64,000 bases of DNA, taken from NCBI GenBank assembly GCA_022376465.1, contig JACDTU010000003.1, positions 1,798,001 through 1,862,000 on the forward strand, written 5' to 3'. The notes below the pieces were generated by a model. It had not been told where the DNA came from, did no database searches, and saw nothing but the letters and a program-made list of their open reading frames with translations. Positions 21,985-33,931 of this stretch are shown here, piece after piece. Position 1 is the stretch's first letter. Each line of letters begins with the position of its first letter. Origin of the DNA: Cubamyces lactineus (Eukaryota > Basidiomycota > Agaricomycetes > Polyporales > Polyporaceae). The position numbers and the translations under genes are program-made.

Positions 21985-23805
21985 ATGGCTTCTGCTGCCT
22001 CGCCCTCAACTCCCTCCGGAGGTGTCAGCGCTTCGATGTGGGCTGGCCAGCCACCTGCTAGGAACGGCTGGGGTCGGAACGGCGAGTCAGGCTCCGCCTT
22101 CCGTGGCGTCTCCTCTCGCGGCCGTCCTGGTAGAGGTGCTGGTGGACGAGGTGGTCGTGGTGGTCGTGGTGGCGGTCGAGCTGGCGGGCCCAACTCACCG
22201 CGTCCGGACGATAAATCCTCTAAACAAAACAGCGATCAGTCCAAGGATCAGCCCAAGAAAGATCTACTCCCACCCACCTCTACCTCTTCTGCAACCTCCA
22301 TCAGCGACGTTTCAACATCTTTGCCTCCGAAACCGCAGACTCGGCCGAATAATTCCAAACCGCCCACCAGAAAGCCATCAGAAAGCAAACAACCCCGCAA
22401 GCTCCCTCCAATTGTTGTAAACCCCCCTCCTACCAGCTCCAGTAATGCTCCTCCTTCTGCTACTACGCCCAATCGTTCCCGTCGCAAACGTTCCCAGAAC
22501 AAAGGCAGCAACTCATCTGTCGCATCAAAGAAGTCACCCTCTAGCGAGTCTAGCTCTAGTCTCCTTCGCGCGGAGAAGTCTCCAGTGATCACCAAGGACC
22601 TCCCTCCGCATCTCGCTCCACCTCCACCTGCAGAGACACCTTCCTTCGACATCAAGCATGACATCGACGCACTTGTTGAACGAGTCCGAGCCGTGGCCAT
22701 GGACAGGCCGCACACTCCGGGCAGCCACATTGACTGGGCGGGAGACGACGATGACAGCCTTCCGGATCTGGATGACTGGGGCGTGAAGAACGTGAACGAG
22801 AAGAGCAGCGCGGCTCTTGCACAATCTGATCTGATTTCCCCCATCCTCGCGGACGCGTTGAAGCCCCTTCCGAACTTGGAGTTCGGGTCTCCGCAGAGTG
22901 CAGCACCGGCTTCTCTTGAATCGCGGGATACTGCTCCCGCGAAGACACTACCGCAGCCTTCAATGCCCCCACTTGTCAAGACAGACGACGGCGACCACAC
23001 TCCTCGCGGTCCGCCGGTCCCCTCGCGAGCCATAGAGGCAGCGCACGCAGGTGCGACGAAGGAGCCGGCGAAGGAGAATCTGACGACTGGCGAGACGAAG
23101 AAGGAACCGCTGGCCGCCGCGACCGGTTCGGGTCCGCTGAGCGAGCAGAAGGCGAAGGGCGTACCCAAGTCCCCGCAGAGATCCAAGGCACCCCTGCATC
23201 CGTCCCTGCCCCCGAAGCCAGTCGCGGTAGTTGAGCCTGCGGCCAAACGCGTACCTCGCAAGCCGCCCGTGCCTCCGGTAAAGACGACAGAGCCCGGTGC
23301 AGTTGACGAACCGCCGACGACTGGTGTGGCTGAATCTATGCACGCACCGAAGCCTAGCGAGGCCGTCCAAGCGGAATCTTCGTCCAAGGAATCGTCGCCG
23401 GAGCGACAGGGCCTCGCGGCGTCTATGCACGCGCCGATGCCCGCCTCCATGTCCGCCCCAAGCCACATCACGACGCACTCGACGCCCTCCTCGACTTCCT
23501 TCCACCCGACGCACGGGCGCGCGCACACCGTCGGCCGCCCGAACGGCGCCTTCCCCGACGGGTCGCACCCATACGCGGAGCACGAGCGCGTGTCGCATCG
23601 GGAGCGCATCAACCACGCGCGGACCCACTCGTCGCCGCCGACGGGTCCGGGCACAGCTACCGCCCGCGCGAGGACGGTCCATGCGAGCAGGCCGATCATT
23701 ACTGGGGCTGCGCTCTCCCAGTTGGCTCGTGCCATTGGTGGAGAGCCCCGCCCGAAGCGCGAGGCGGCCCCCGTTTCTGCTGCCGCTACCGCGACGAAGG
23801 AATGA
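21985..23805 (+). CDS. Disordered RGG-box protein, conserved hypothetical
   Basis: A single open exon of 606 codons with the ATG in good context (GCCCGCATGG). After a Ser-rich start comes an RGG box (about residues 40-70) built of RGG and GRGG units, as in RNA-binding nucleolar or mRNP proteins. Most of the rest is Pro/Ser/Lys-rich and probably disordered. The one island that looks conserved is near residues 225-270: IDALVERVRAVAMDRPHTPG, then HIDWAGDDDDSLPDLDDWGV, an acidic aromatic patch. A short ordered patch near the end, ITGAALSQLARAIGG, may be another motif. I recognise no catalytic domain. The acidic patch is what I would use to find homologues. The long minus-strand frames across it are shadows of its GC bias. 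Confidence 0.8.
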   Translation: MASAASPSTPSGGVSASMWAGQPPARNGWGRNGESGSAFRGVSSRGRPGRGAGGRGGRGGRGGGRAGGPNSPRPDDKSSKQNSDQSKDQPKKDLLPPTSTSSATSISDVSTSLPPKPQTRPNNSKPPTRKPSESKQPRKLPPIVVNPPPTSSSNAPPSATTPNRSRRKRSQNKGSNSSVASKKSPSSESSSSLLRAEKSPVITKDLPPHLAPPPPAETPSFDIKHDIDALVERVRAVAMDRPHTPGSHIDWAGDDDDSLPDLDDWGVKNVNEKSSAALAQSDLISPILADALKPLPNLEFGSPQSAAPASLESRDTAPAKTLPQPSMPPLVKTDDGDHTPRGPPVPSRAIEAAHAGATKEPAKENLTTGETKKEPLAAATGSGPLSEQKAKGVPKSPQRSKAPLHPSLPPKPVAVVEPAAKRVPRKPPVPPVKTTEPGAVDEPPTTGVAESMHAPKPSEAVQAESSSKESSPERQGLAASMHAPMPASMSAPSHITTHSTPSSTSFHPTHGRAHTVGRPNGAFPDGSHPYAEHERVSHRERINHARTHSSPPTGPGTATARARTVHASRPIITGAALSQLARAIGGEPRPKREAAPVSAAATATKE

Positions 23806-24175
23806 TTGATCGTGTCATCCCGTGGAGGTCCAGCGGGATAGAGAATCCGTGCTGTCTTCTGTACAATTACCGTCGCAATTTGGTTTCGTGCTATCGTTCA
23901 ACGTTCAATGCTTCTTTCCCCGCCGTTCGGTTCTATACCCAGCTCCGTACTCGGTCCCCTGTCATCTCCCCCCTCCTCTGCTTCACCTACCTCTCTGTCT
24001 CCACTTGCTTCCCGTGCTTGTATACGATATCTACCGCGTACGTTTCGGACTCTAATCTCCGTGCTGGATCTTTCAGGTGATAGTGTGCTAGTAGTTCTGG
24101 AAATCGATGAATCAGGCTACGACCCGGGGGTGCAATGGATGTTCATGCACAATAAGAGGAGGCACTGTGGGTATA
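23806..24175. other. Convergent 3' intergenic region
   Basis: About 370 bp holding the 3' UTRs of the RGG-box gene and MDM10. The plus strand is pyrimidine-rich near 23960-24010. No gene is seen. Confidence 0.45.
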
Positions 24176-25728
24176 TTATCCGGAGCTGAAGTAGGACAGC
24201 TCGAGTCCGATAGATTTTATGGGTTTAGAGCGACTGGAGAGGTTAGATACCACCCCAAGGCTAACGAGGACATTTCGTAGGCGGCCTTCCCATAATAGAG
24301 AGATGTCCTACAACGACCCGTCGAATCAGATACGTACATATGGTTAAACGGGAGGAAAGCTCACAGTTGTTGTGGACACCTTGGCCTTCACCACACCCTG
24401 CACCTCATCGGCAAGTTCCGACATGGCAGACTGCTGCTGATCCCCATCCGTTAGAGGTTCAGGGCCTCGCATTTTACCACGGCGCTGCCACCATTCTGCA
24501 CCTATTGACCATTCGCTCTCGTAGCTGTAGACGTTGAAGTCGAAGCGGGAGGCTAGGGAGAGATCGCGGGAGACGCGCGCGGCGTACGCACCCGAGATGT
24601 GGCCGAGCATGGGATTGAAGAGTGCAGTAATGGTGGTGGGCGGCTGAGAAGGCGGGCTACGGGGCGCTGAACCTACGGGTGATGAAGACGAGGGGACTTG
24701 GAACGACGGTGGCGTCGCGTCGGGCACGGTAGTAAAACGTATTCCGGTGGATACTGTGAAGATGTCAGAACGCCCCTGCAGAAAGGCTCTAGAACAGACA
24801 TGGTCTACTTGCCTCCAGCACTCTTCTCTTTCGCACTGAAGTAGAATTCTCCGCCAATGGACACCCGGCCGCGAAGTCCACCCTCGACCGCATCCTCCTC
24901 GTCTACTCTCTTTGATCGCCTGCCCGTAGGGGCATGGCCGGTCTTCTCGCTGTCGTTCTGCACGGACTCGGCCGACGAACCTACCCTGCCGAAGTTGTAC
25001 AGAGAGCGTATGCCCCACATCCCGTCTTCCGCACTCCATGTATACTCTGTGCACCACTTCCCTGTGTCCTGCTGCAGGCTAAACATGATGTTGCTGGCTG
25101 GCCCATGGGTTCTCGGCCTTTCGGCAGATATTGGTGAGCGCGGGTCTGAGATGGCAGCGACCATTGCTTGCAGAGTTGGCGTTAGGCGTGTTGAGTAGAG
25201 CGCGTCAAGACGCCCCGTAGGGATGTAGATACGACCATACAGTAGGTAGTCTGGCATTCATGTCAGTCATTGCGAACATGGTGGTGAGGACCGAAAAGAG
25301 CAAGCATACCGCGAGTATCAACCCGTTCACCCGCTAACCATTCCTCCTCCTTGCCCTCAGGTCTTCGTGGTTGATCAAAGACCTTGAAACGGTCCACCAT
25401 GTCCTTGAAACGAACATCTCCTGACCCTTTGACGTCCAGATTGCAGCTTGTAAATATGTAGCCCACCGAGCCATTTAACGAGGGCAGCGCGTTCATCGAG
25501 TACGTCGTCTTGAACAGGGAGTTTGGAGACTTGGAGATCGAGAAATGCAGCCCTCTGGGCACGCTAAAGTCGAGAAGGGCTGTTCTAGCCGTCTGGCATT
25601 GTTCTGCAAAGAGCATAACATGTTTACGCACCATTTGAAGAGCGGGTGAGGTTAGCATACAGGTTGTCCTCGTTCCAACCTGTAGCCTTATAGTAGCTCC
25701 GTAGGACATAAGATGCGAAAGGGTGCAT
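24176..25728 (-). CDS. MDM10: ERMES subunit Mdm10, mitochondrial outer membrane beta-barrel
   Basis: A porin-like beta-barrel of the ER-mitochondria encounter structure, also bound to the SAM complex. The N-terminus MHPFASYVLRSYYKATGW, followed by NLYANLTRSSN, matches Mdm10. A 52 nt intron then leads into ALLDFSVPRGLHF and KTTYSMNALPSLNGS. YLLYGRIYIPTGRLDALYST is another hallmark. An acidic/basic loop (near 24880-24950) and a Ser/Pro-rich loop (near 24650-24710) are likely surface insertions. The last exon, after an intron that contains an in-frame stop, reads DISLLWEGRLRNVLVSLG and ends SYFSSG at 24176. The frame stays open for 95 codons upstream of this ATG, to an ATG at 26011-26013. I chose the downstream start by family similarity. 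Confidence 0.92.
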
Positions 25729-26065
25729 GTCAGGAAATGGATAGAAGCGCAAGCGGATAATGTGGGGAAAGCAGTCGACCAGCGACGACTCTGGAAGAAC
25801 TTGGTCGACTTGTTCGCGAGCGTCGGCGTTAGAGCGAGAGCAGTCAGCGAGCAGAAGCGCCCAGGACGATCTATGGGCGTCTACCTCACACGCTATGACA
25901 TCGTTGCGGGCCATCGGGCCGGCGCCTACCGCAGTGCAGGAAGCCTCGAGCCCTCGCAAGAATTGCAGAACGTTCTCGGTACTCGCCGTTCGATACAAAG
26001 TCCTCTCATCCATCTACAGTGAGGCGCTCTGCATCACCACCACCATCTGCTCTCCTCACGGAGCC
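25729..26065. promoter_or_regulatory. Divergent promoter, MDM10/DDX60-like
   Basis: 337 bp between two outward starts. It also contains the open upstream extension of the MDM10 frame, so either the promoter overlaps coding DNA or, more likely, the extension is 5' UTR. Confidence 0.45.
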
Positions 26066-29000
26066 ATGGATTTAGACGACTTTGACGCTGCCATCGAGCA
26101 GCTTCCCCCCGAGACTCAACCCTCGTTGAGTGCACAAAGCCCAAAAGATGCGGTCGCCTACGTCGACGCGCAGTGGTACACGCTCGTGAACAGACGAGGT
26201 CGATGGATGGACCTCATTGGAGACTACGCCGGCAGCGAACCGTTCGTTGTAGATGGTGAGTGCATGAGTGTGGGTGTAGCAAGCAGGTGTTACGTACTGA
26301 GCTGTCCTACAGGCGAAGCGCTCATCCAGCTCGTACTGGACGACCCACTATTGGCATTGGGACGCAAGGGCGGTATGTAGATACTCGTGTGACCTTTCAA
26401 ATTCGGCCGCTCACCCTTCAGCAGACGTGAGCTTTCAGATCGTCCATGCAATCTATTCTCTCGAGAGAATACTACATGAAATCTCAAGGCGTTCTACGTC
26501 CTTCGACGTTGTATTCTGGCATGGTATGAGTATAACAAGTATACCTCAGAGATGTCTGTGACTGATCATAGTCTGGCAGAGAGACGCTATATGACGCTCT
26601 TCAACGGTGATGATGATTACATTATCACATCGCGTTCGCTAGCAAGAAAGCTCTTGTTCAATCACCTAATGTCGCTTGACATTCCTGTGCATACATTCCT
26701 CGATACGGCAGATCCGGCATGGCTCTCTTACCAAAGACATAAGAAGGTATTGTTCTTGCTGTAAGTGACCTGGATGACATGCTGAGATCGATTGCGCACA
26801 CAGCCGATGTTTGTGATGACCAACGATGGCGGCGTGGCTGAAGAATCGTCTTCGGAAGCCCATGCCGAGCGAGTGCTTCTGCAGCGCGTGTTCATTTACA
26901 ATCTTCTGTCTCAAGGCGTCTCCGTCACGTTGTTGAAGGGTGCTGAATACCGGGATTCGAAGGTCTGTCCAGTCTGAGTCGCGACAGGAACAGTGACTGA
27001 AGTTGTAATTCCCACAGATCTTATCCTTCGTTTACGAACAACGGATAGATAATGAACCTAGAAGCCGATTCCGCGCTGAGTTCTGGCTGGCAGTCGAGAA
27101 TGCATCTCAATCTCTAGCAACGCGAGAGAGCAAAGCAAGGGCAGGGCTTCCCGCAACACCACTGAAGTCCTTTGAGCCTCTTTCTGCGCATGACCTCGCT
27201 ACTCATCTTGTCGAGGATGCATCACGCCTCAGCGCATCGCAAAGCGAATTGTTCCCTGAGCTCCTTCAACTCTTCATCGCACACATTTTCTACGTCCCAC
27301 ATCTCGGCTTGAAGGAACGCGCCCTGCTACCTGTCACCCTCCCCGATGCCCTCGCTAGCCATGTAACCGCCTCATTCCTCCCTAAAGTATTCCTCTTCGT
27401 CGAAAACGGGGCCTCCGCCGTAACGATCGACGGTCGTGTCTTTGCTTCCCTCGTGGACTACCTCCTTAGGTCCCAGGACACCTCACTGTCCCCCTTGCTT
27501 GGACATGAGATTGCGTCCCAGGTCGAGGCTCTATGGAAGGAGAACGACATCCGTGCTCCCGACTATGCAGCATTCCGTGCTCGTTTCCCTCCCGCGCCTG
27601 TACCGCGGGCCGACGACTCCTTCGACGACAGTCACCCGGGCCTGCTTCCGTTCCATCACCCTCTCTTTGATCAAGAGCTCGCCTCCATTCGCGTCGATGC
27701 AGATGAGACGAGCGATGACGAAGATGAGGACCCTTCCCACCTCGAATTCAACACCCTGTTCAGCGACACACAACACTGGCACAATCACAAGCGGGCTATT
27801 CTGCCTCCTCACCTTGGTGGTAACGACACGCAAGGTCCGATGACTGAGTGGCAGCGCAAGCGCCAACTTCGGAGCGAGCAACGTTTCATGTCCAAATTGC
27901 AATGGCAGGCGGAGACTTTGACGGGCGCATACGGCACCCCTCTTCAGCAGATGATCATCCCCAGTGCCGCCGTCGCACGGAAGTCGAAGGGCTCTACTAC
28001 TTCTGCTGCAAAATCCGAGGTCAGTGTTTTCGCTGTCTGCACCGTGTACATGATGATAACCGCCCACAGGACATCGCGAAGCCCACCAAGGGCGCCTCAG
28101 GCAAGAAGGGCAAGAAGGAGACGTTATCTTCTGCAGAGAAGATCCGTCTCGCCAATCTCGCCAAAAAGCAGGCGAAGGAGGACGAGTCCAATATCCACTG
28201 GTGGAAGGAACAGCTCGAGGCCATCGAAGAGAAGCCGATCGCGTCAAGGATCGTCGCCATCGAGCACCTCATGCGTAACAAGAGGACGAAAGAAGGGTGG
28301 CTCGCCGTTGAAGCGCGCCTGTATCGCATCCACCTGGAGTTCCTGCGTTGGCTCGAGGACCCGAACCACGAGAGCGCGGCAGCGCGCGACCGCTACAGCG
28401 TTTCCATTATGTGTATGGTGAAGGATCTCTTCGAGTCGAAGGAGCTGTTCCCCACCGCTGTCAAGAAGCTCGCCGGATGCCTCGCCGCGCTCGGGTTCGA
28501 GGAGTACATCGACCCGCTTGCAGACGCCGCGACGATTTCGAGCGAGGACCGCGCGCTCAACTTCGAGTTCGTGAAGGTCGTGAAGTCGAAGACCGGACAT
28601 CCCGTGCACAAATGGATGCGGATTACCGAAGACCCGGTCGTGTGGCAATTACGCTTGTTCGGCGAGTACATGGACAGGAGCATGGATAGCCAGAGCGACC
28701 CGCGTGTTGCGTTCAAACCCGATGCTTGGCAGCGTAAGGTGTTGGATTGCCTGGACCGGAACGAATCTGTCCTTGTAGCTGGTAAGCTATCCATGCGCAA
28801 ACGCTTCCAGTTCCACGTCAGGCTCATTCATATCCAGCTCCCACGAGTGCCGGAAAGACGTTCATCTCGTACTACGCCATGGAAAAGCTACTTCGGTCGT
28901 CGGACGACGACATCCTCGTCTACGTCGCACCCACCAAGGCGCTCGTCAGCCAGATTGCAGCAGAGGTCTACGCACGGTTCAGGAAAGAGCTCAACGGCAG

Positions 29001-32000
29001 TAAGTGCTTCCCTAATCACTCTCTGGAGTTTCACGCATCTAAGCTCGCATTCTACAGAGGCATGCTGGGCTATCCACACCCGAGATTACCGGGTGCACAA
29101 CCCGCAGAACTGCCAGATCCTGGTCACTGTTCCAGAAATGCTGGCTACTATGCTGCTCTCGCCTCCGCTCGCCAGGTCGTGGACGCCCCGAATCAAGCGG
29201 TTAGTCCCTTCTTGTCACTTCTTTATCGAAAATAGCGTCTAACGCCACTTCAGCATCATTCTCGATGAAATCCATACGATTGGCCAGCAAGAAGGCGGCG
29301 CAGTGTGGGAGCAAATCATCTTGCTTGCCCCCTGTCCTCTAATGTAAGCCATGGTCGTGCTCTAACATAGCCGTCATGCTAATTCGAGCCTCGCAGTGGT
29401 CTCTCCGCGACTATCGGAGAGCCCGAGAAGTTCAACGCCTGGCTTGCATCCGTCCAGCAAGCGCACGGCTTCAAGCACACATTCATCCACCATCCCCACC
29501 GATACTCGCATCTCCGCAAGTACACGTACTTGCTTCAGCCGGACGACCATCCTGCGCCTTTCAACGGCGGCCTCGCCGAATACCGCAAGACCGAGCGCAT
29601 GCGTTTCCTGCACCCGATCTCCATGCTTTCCTTCGGTGCACGCAGCCTTCCTCCCGACTTCTCTTTGGAAGCAGCAGACTGCCTGTCCCTGTACCGCGCG
29701 TTCGACGCGCACAAGGATAAGCTTGGGTTCAACCTCGACGAGCTCAGCCCGACGCGGTTCTTTGCGGAATCGAAGGGCACGTTGCTCAAGCAGAAGGACA
29801 TCTTGCGATATGAGGCGGCGTTGACCAAGCGGATCTCGGAGATGATGGAGACGGCGGACCCTCAAGATCCGGGCACTGTCCTTAGCAGCATGATCAGGAA
29901 GGTGTCTGACCCACTGGTCGACAAGGCCGACCAAAGTTATATTCCTACCGCCGGAGAGTTCTACGCGAACCTCATCACGCTGGTTGCGGACCTGCAAGCC
30001 AACGGAGATCTGGTATGTCATCACATTGAGCCACCGATGGTACAGTGATTACTGACGTTATTCTCAGCCTGCCCTCTTGTTCAACTTCGATCGCAAGGTT
30101 TGTGAGAACATGGCCCAGGCGATGCTCGACGTTCTCGAGAAAACGGAGGCGCAATGGCGCGAGACGAACCCCGAGTGGAAGCGAAAAATCAAGCAATGGG
30201 AGGCTTGGGTCTCGAAGGCCAAGGAGCGCGAACGGCAGGCGGAGCGCCTCAAGAAGGTGAAGAAGGACGATGAGCACCCTTCCACGCAAGCAGAGCCGGA
30301 GACCAGCTGGGAGGCTTCCTTCGACCCCGAGGACCCGTCGCCTCAGTTCTCGTTTGCAGGCGCATCGCCCGCGTTCACCAAGTCGGATCTTGATGAGGAG
30401 ATCCAGTCCCTTGCTCGGTGGAGCTCGGCTCCTGATTGGGCCTTGAGGGCACTGCGTAGGGGTATTGGTGTGCACCACTCCGGTATGAACAAGCACTACA
30501 GAACGCTCGTCGAGAGGTACGTAAAGCGAATCGCCTGGCATAAACGCCGATGTTCATATATGTTCTCAGTCTGTATCGTTCGGGCTTCCTGCGTGTTGTC
30601 ATTGCAACCGGTACGTTCATTCATGGTACGCCGTGACAGGAGGATGAAGAGACTGACATACGACGCAGGCACTTTGGCCCTCGGTATCAATGCACCGACG
30701 AAGACATCCGTGTTCTGTGGCGATTCGCCGTACCTTACCGCTCTCATGGTGAGTGATAGATGTGCATATATTGAGTATAATCCACGACTCATCGGCGTGT
30801 CTTTCTTCAGTACCGGCAATGCGCTGGTCGCGGTGAGTAATTGCTCAATAATTGTAAGGGATGCAAGACTGATGCGATTGTGATGACAGCTGGTCGTAGA
30901 GGATTCGACCTTCTCGGAAAGGTTGTGTTCTACGGCCTCCCAATGGACAGGTGTCAGCGACTCGTCCTCTCGAAATTGCCTTCGCTCGGTGGCAACTTCC
31001 CGCTAACATCAACCATGGTGCTCCGCCTCTTCAATCTCTTGCAGGGGTCGAACAACGCGCCCGTCGCGCAGGACGCCATCAGAAGTATCCTTCGCTTGCC
31101 TCATATTAGCTTTGTATCAGAAGTTGGCCGGGACCAGCTTTTGCACCACATCCGATTCAGCATTGACTACCTCCGTCGCGCTGGTCTTCTCGATGCCGGG
31201 GGCAACCCCATCAACCTATTCGGCGTCGCGGCTCATCTCTACTACACGGAGCCAAGCAATCTCGCTCTCGTCGCTCTCCTCCGCCACGGTGTCATGCACC
31301 GAGTTTGCAACCAAAGCAATCCGGTCCAAGCAAAACGCGATCTGCTCCTGATCCTGTGCCATCTCTTCGGCCGGCGCTACCTCCCGAAGACGTACGCTTC
31401 TGCAACCTTCCTGAAGACGATCACGGGCAAGTCGCCTTCTGTGGTCGTTCTCCCTCCGCTGCCGGAAGATGCTCGCAAAGTGCTCCTCGAACACGAGGAA
31501 CACATCAGGCGCGTTTTCACTGGCTATGCATTGGCCTACATCTCCCACAACGCGGACGCACTTGGACAAGAGACTAAGTTGCCATTGAGCGGCAAGGAGC
31601 TATGCCGTGCGGAGAAGGAAGAGTCCACGCCTTTCCGTGAGCAACTGCGGCGGTCTGCCGTGTCTGCCGTCGCACGTTCGCCATATGTCGCCACTTCGGG
31701 CCACGGTGATGCTTTCGGCTCGGTCACGGAATTGGCCAGCACCTCAAGGCACGGACTGCACTTGAACGAATACGCCATTCCTTCCATGCGGCAGTTTACC
31801 GCAGTCCCGGGCGAAGACAACGAGTTCGCCCTCAACGCGTATCTCCTCGATTTCTATACGCATGGACAGACCGCCGCCCTAAGGGCTGCGAACGGCATCC
31901 GCGACGGCGAGGTGTGGTACCTCCTGCAGGACTTCAGCCTTACCCTCAAGACGATCCGAACCGGCCTTTTCCAGCTGCTTCAGAAGGCGTCCGCAAGCGC

Positions 32001-32223
32001 CGCGCGTGCGGACTCGGCAGTCGGCGACGAGGCGTCGGAGATCGACAGCGGCTATGGCACGCTTGACCCTGCGGAGGCCGATCCGGACACAGAGGGCTCA
32101 GACGCTGGTCCAGAGTCGTTCAAAAAGCCGGCAGGCGTGTCGGAGAGAGACTGGAAGGTGTTTGAGGTGATGAACGCGGTGACGACCGAGTTCGACGAAA
32201 AGTTCCGCGCCATCTGGGCGTGA
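26066..32223 (+). CDS. DExH-box RNA helicase, DDX60/Ski2-like
   Basis: A very large superfamily 2 helicase, in size range of animal DDX60. The N-terminal half (26066-28700) has no known catalytic motif and resembles the DDX60 N-terminal region ([15 protein letters not shown] and [10 protein letters not shown] segments). The helicase core starts at [20 protein letters not shown]. Walker A is APTSAGKT (near 28838-28860), split from VLVA by an intron. Motif Ia is APTKALVSQ, motif [10 protein letters not shown] (near 29260-29277), motif [32 protein letters not shown] and the Ski2-type motif VI QCAGRAGRRGFD (split by an intron near 30835) follow. A charged insertion lies at 30150-30340. The C-terminal part ends at 32223. 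Roughly a dozen introns. DDX60 is linked to antiviral RNA responses in animals; the fungal role is unknown. Confidence 0.9.
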
Positions 32224-32571
32224 ACAGGACACTATTTCTCCTCGTGCTTCGTTCACTATCCCACTGTCTTCGCTATCCGTTTCGTTCTCAGTTCGCTACA
32301 CGATACGCTACGCTCTGACACCTATGCATGCTACTATACCACGCTCAATACCTAGACTCGTTTCAATTGTTCTACGATGCTTTGTAGCCACGATCGCCAA
32401 TCAATCAATGCTATTCCTATTGCCCCCAATGGTTGGTGATCAACCTCAAGTTGTGGCTGTGCGACCTGTTAAAGGCTCGCGAGGACCGTGACCGGGACTC
32501 TCGCTATCGCATTTACTTGCCACAACCATGAACTTGAAGCGCACGCATGGTAATTCATCGGCTTGCGCAGC
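32224..32571. other. Intergenic, 0.35 kb
   Basis: Lies between the helicase stop and the next plus-strand start. It is pyrimidine-rich at first, probably the helicase 3' UTR. No gene is seen. Confidence 0.4.
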
Positions 32572-33664
32572 ATGACAACTCTGTTTCCCCAACCATGTCC
32601 AGAATTGCCTGCCTTCCAAAGTCTCCTCGTCAAGGGTCCCTACCATGCTTCGGCACCCTTTCATCTCGCGCTCTCGCACGCAACTCTACATCCCGACGAC
32701 AAAATCATCTTGTTGACTCCGAATCGAGGTCTCGTCAAGGACTCACTGGTTGAGCTCAACGACGAGTGGCTAAGACGAAATAGCGGCCACGGCAATGTCA
32801 GCGCTGCTGCACGACGCATCGAAATATTGTAGGCCGCGGTTCCACCTGCGTGTTCAACAAGTTCACTGACTTGTACTCCTAGTTACCCGCCTACTCTGGC
32901 ACATCTTAGACTTCTGCTGTCCATGCTGCACGAATATCACGACACGTTGCATGACCAGAAGACCACATTGGATGCTGCACCGAGCCTGTTGATACTCCAT
33001 GAGATTTCCTCGTATTTCACAGCGTCATCTTCGGAAGCAACGTAGGTTCTCTCTCGCAGACGAACAAAGTATCGCAAGTACTGATAACAAACAGTGTCTC
33101 CGCATATCTTTCAGTCGTGTCATCTGCGCTTGCTCTGACCACCTCGTGGTCGCCCAATTCGTCAGTACCTCTTGGCCTGGATCATTCTCTCATATATGCT
33201 GAGTTCTCGCGATAACACAGTACAAAAGCGTCTCAGTTCGCAGTCTTCGACTCCGGAGTTTCAGATCTGAGGTTGCCCATTTTGCGACAGCTCTCCTTCG
33301 ATGACCAAGACGGAAACACCCATCGCCACAGGGACGCGCTGACCATCTTGCTTGAACGGTACTTCGAATGGGTGGCTGAAGTGCATATAGGTGGGCCTCT
33401 GATCTGATGAGCATCTCTCGGGTACTGACATCGATGGCTCTGAGCGTAGAACATGAAACGTACGACGCCACAGAAGAGGAACAAGTCGATGAGAGAAATG
33501 TGTCCCCTAGGAGTGGAGCTGTGTCAAAGATCATGAAACTGAACCTTTGTAGACATGATGAACGCGAAGGTGTCGGAGGTGATGTAGAGATTGTCTGGGA
33601 TTGGACGGAACTGAGTTGTCCTGGAGAAAACGGAAGGCCTTGTACTGCATTCCAGTGGCAATAA
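32572..33664 (+). CDS. Hypothetical protein with RecA/Rad51-paralogue-like layout
   Basis: I do not recognise this gene with certainty. Splicing by eye gives MTTLFPQPCPELPAFQSLL in the first exon. Introns near 32832, 33042, 33160 and 33391 keep the frame to a stop at 33664. The order of segments resembles small Rad51 paralogues. LLVKGPYHASAPFHLALSHA sits where a Walker A loop would be but lacks GKT. IILLTPNRGLV is a strand and loop. PSLLILHEISSYF, a hydrophobic strand ending in an acidic residue, is placed like Walker B. The C-terminus is acidic (DATEEEQVDE). Rapidly evolving Shu-type or SWSAP1-like recombination factors look like this, but that is inference. The first in-frame ATG is at 32572. 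Confidence 0.6.
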
Positions 33665-33931
33665 ACTATATAGATAGATTGTATTCCTCTTTCTCTGTCC
33701 TGCCCGCGATAGACATGTCTGCACGGGATGAGACAGGCGAATTTACGCACGCCGTCAATGTAGGTCACAGGGCGGTTGAGAGCCTCGTGGCATCGTCAAG
33801 CATATGATTACCGCGCACTTGTAAGCGGTTAGACGCCCATAGCTTTCCCCATATCCCTCGCGCCACGCCTGGATTTGCACCGTGTCATACCTTCTACCTG
33901 TACCTCCCTCGCTAGTTCTGTAACTAATCGT

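Noticed and set aside
22248..23735. A 495-codon minus-strand open frame
   Set aside because: It is the antisense of the RGG-box gene. Its Gly/Ser/Cys-rich composition follows from the GC-biased codons of the sense strand, and the sense protein has the conserved motifs.
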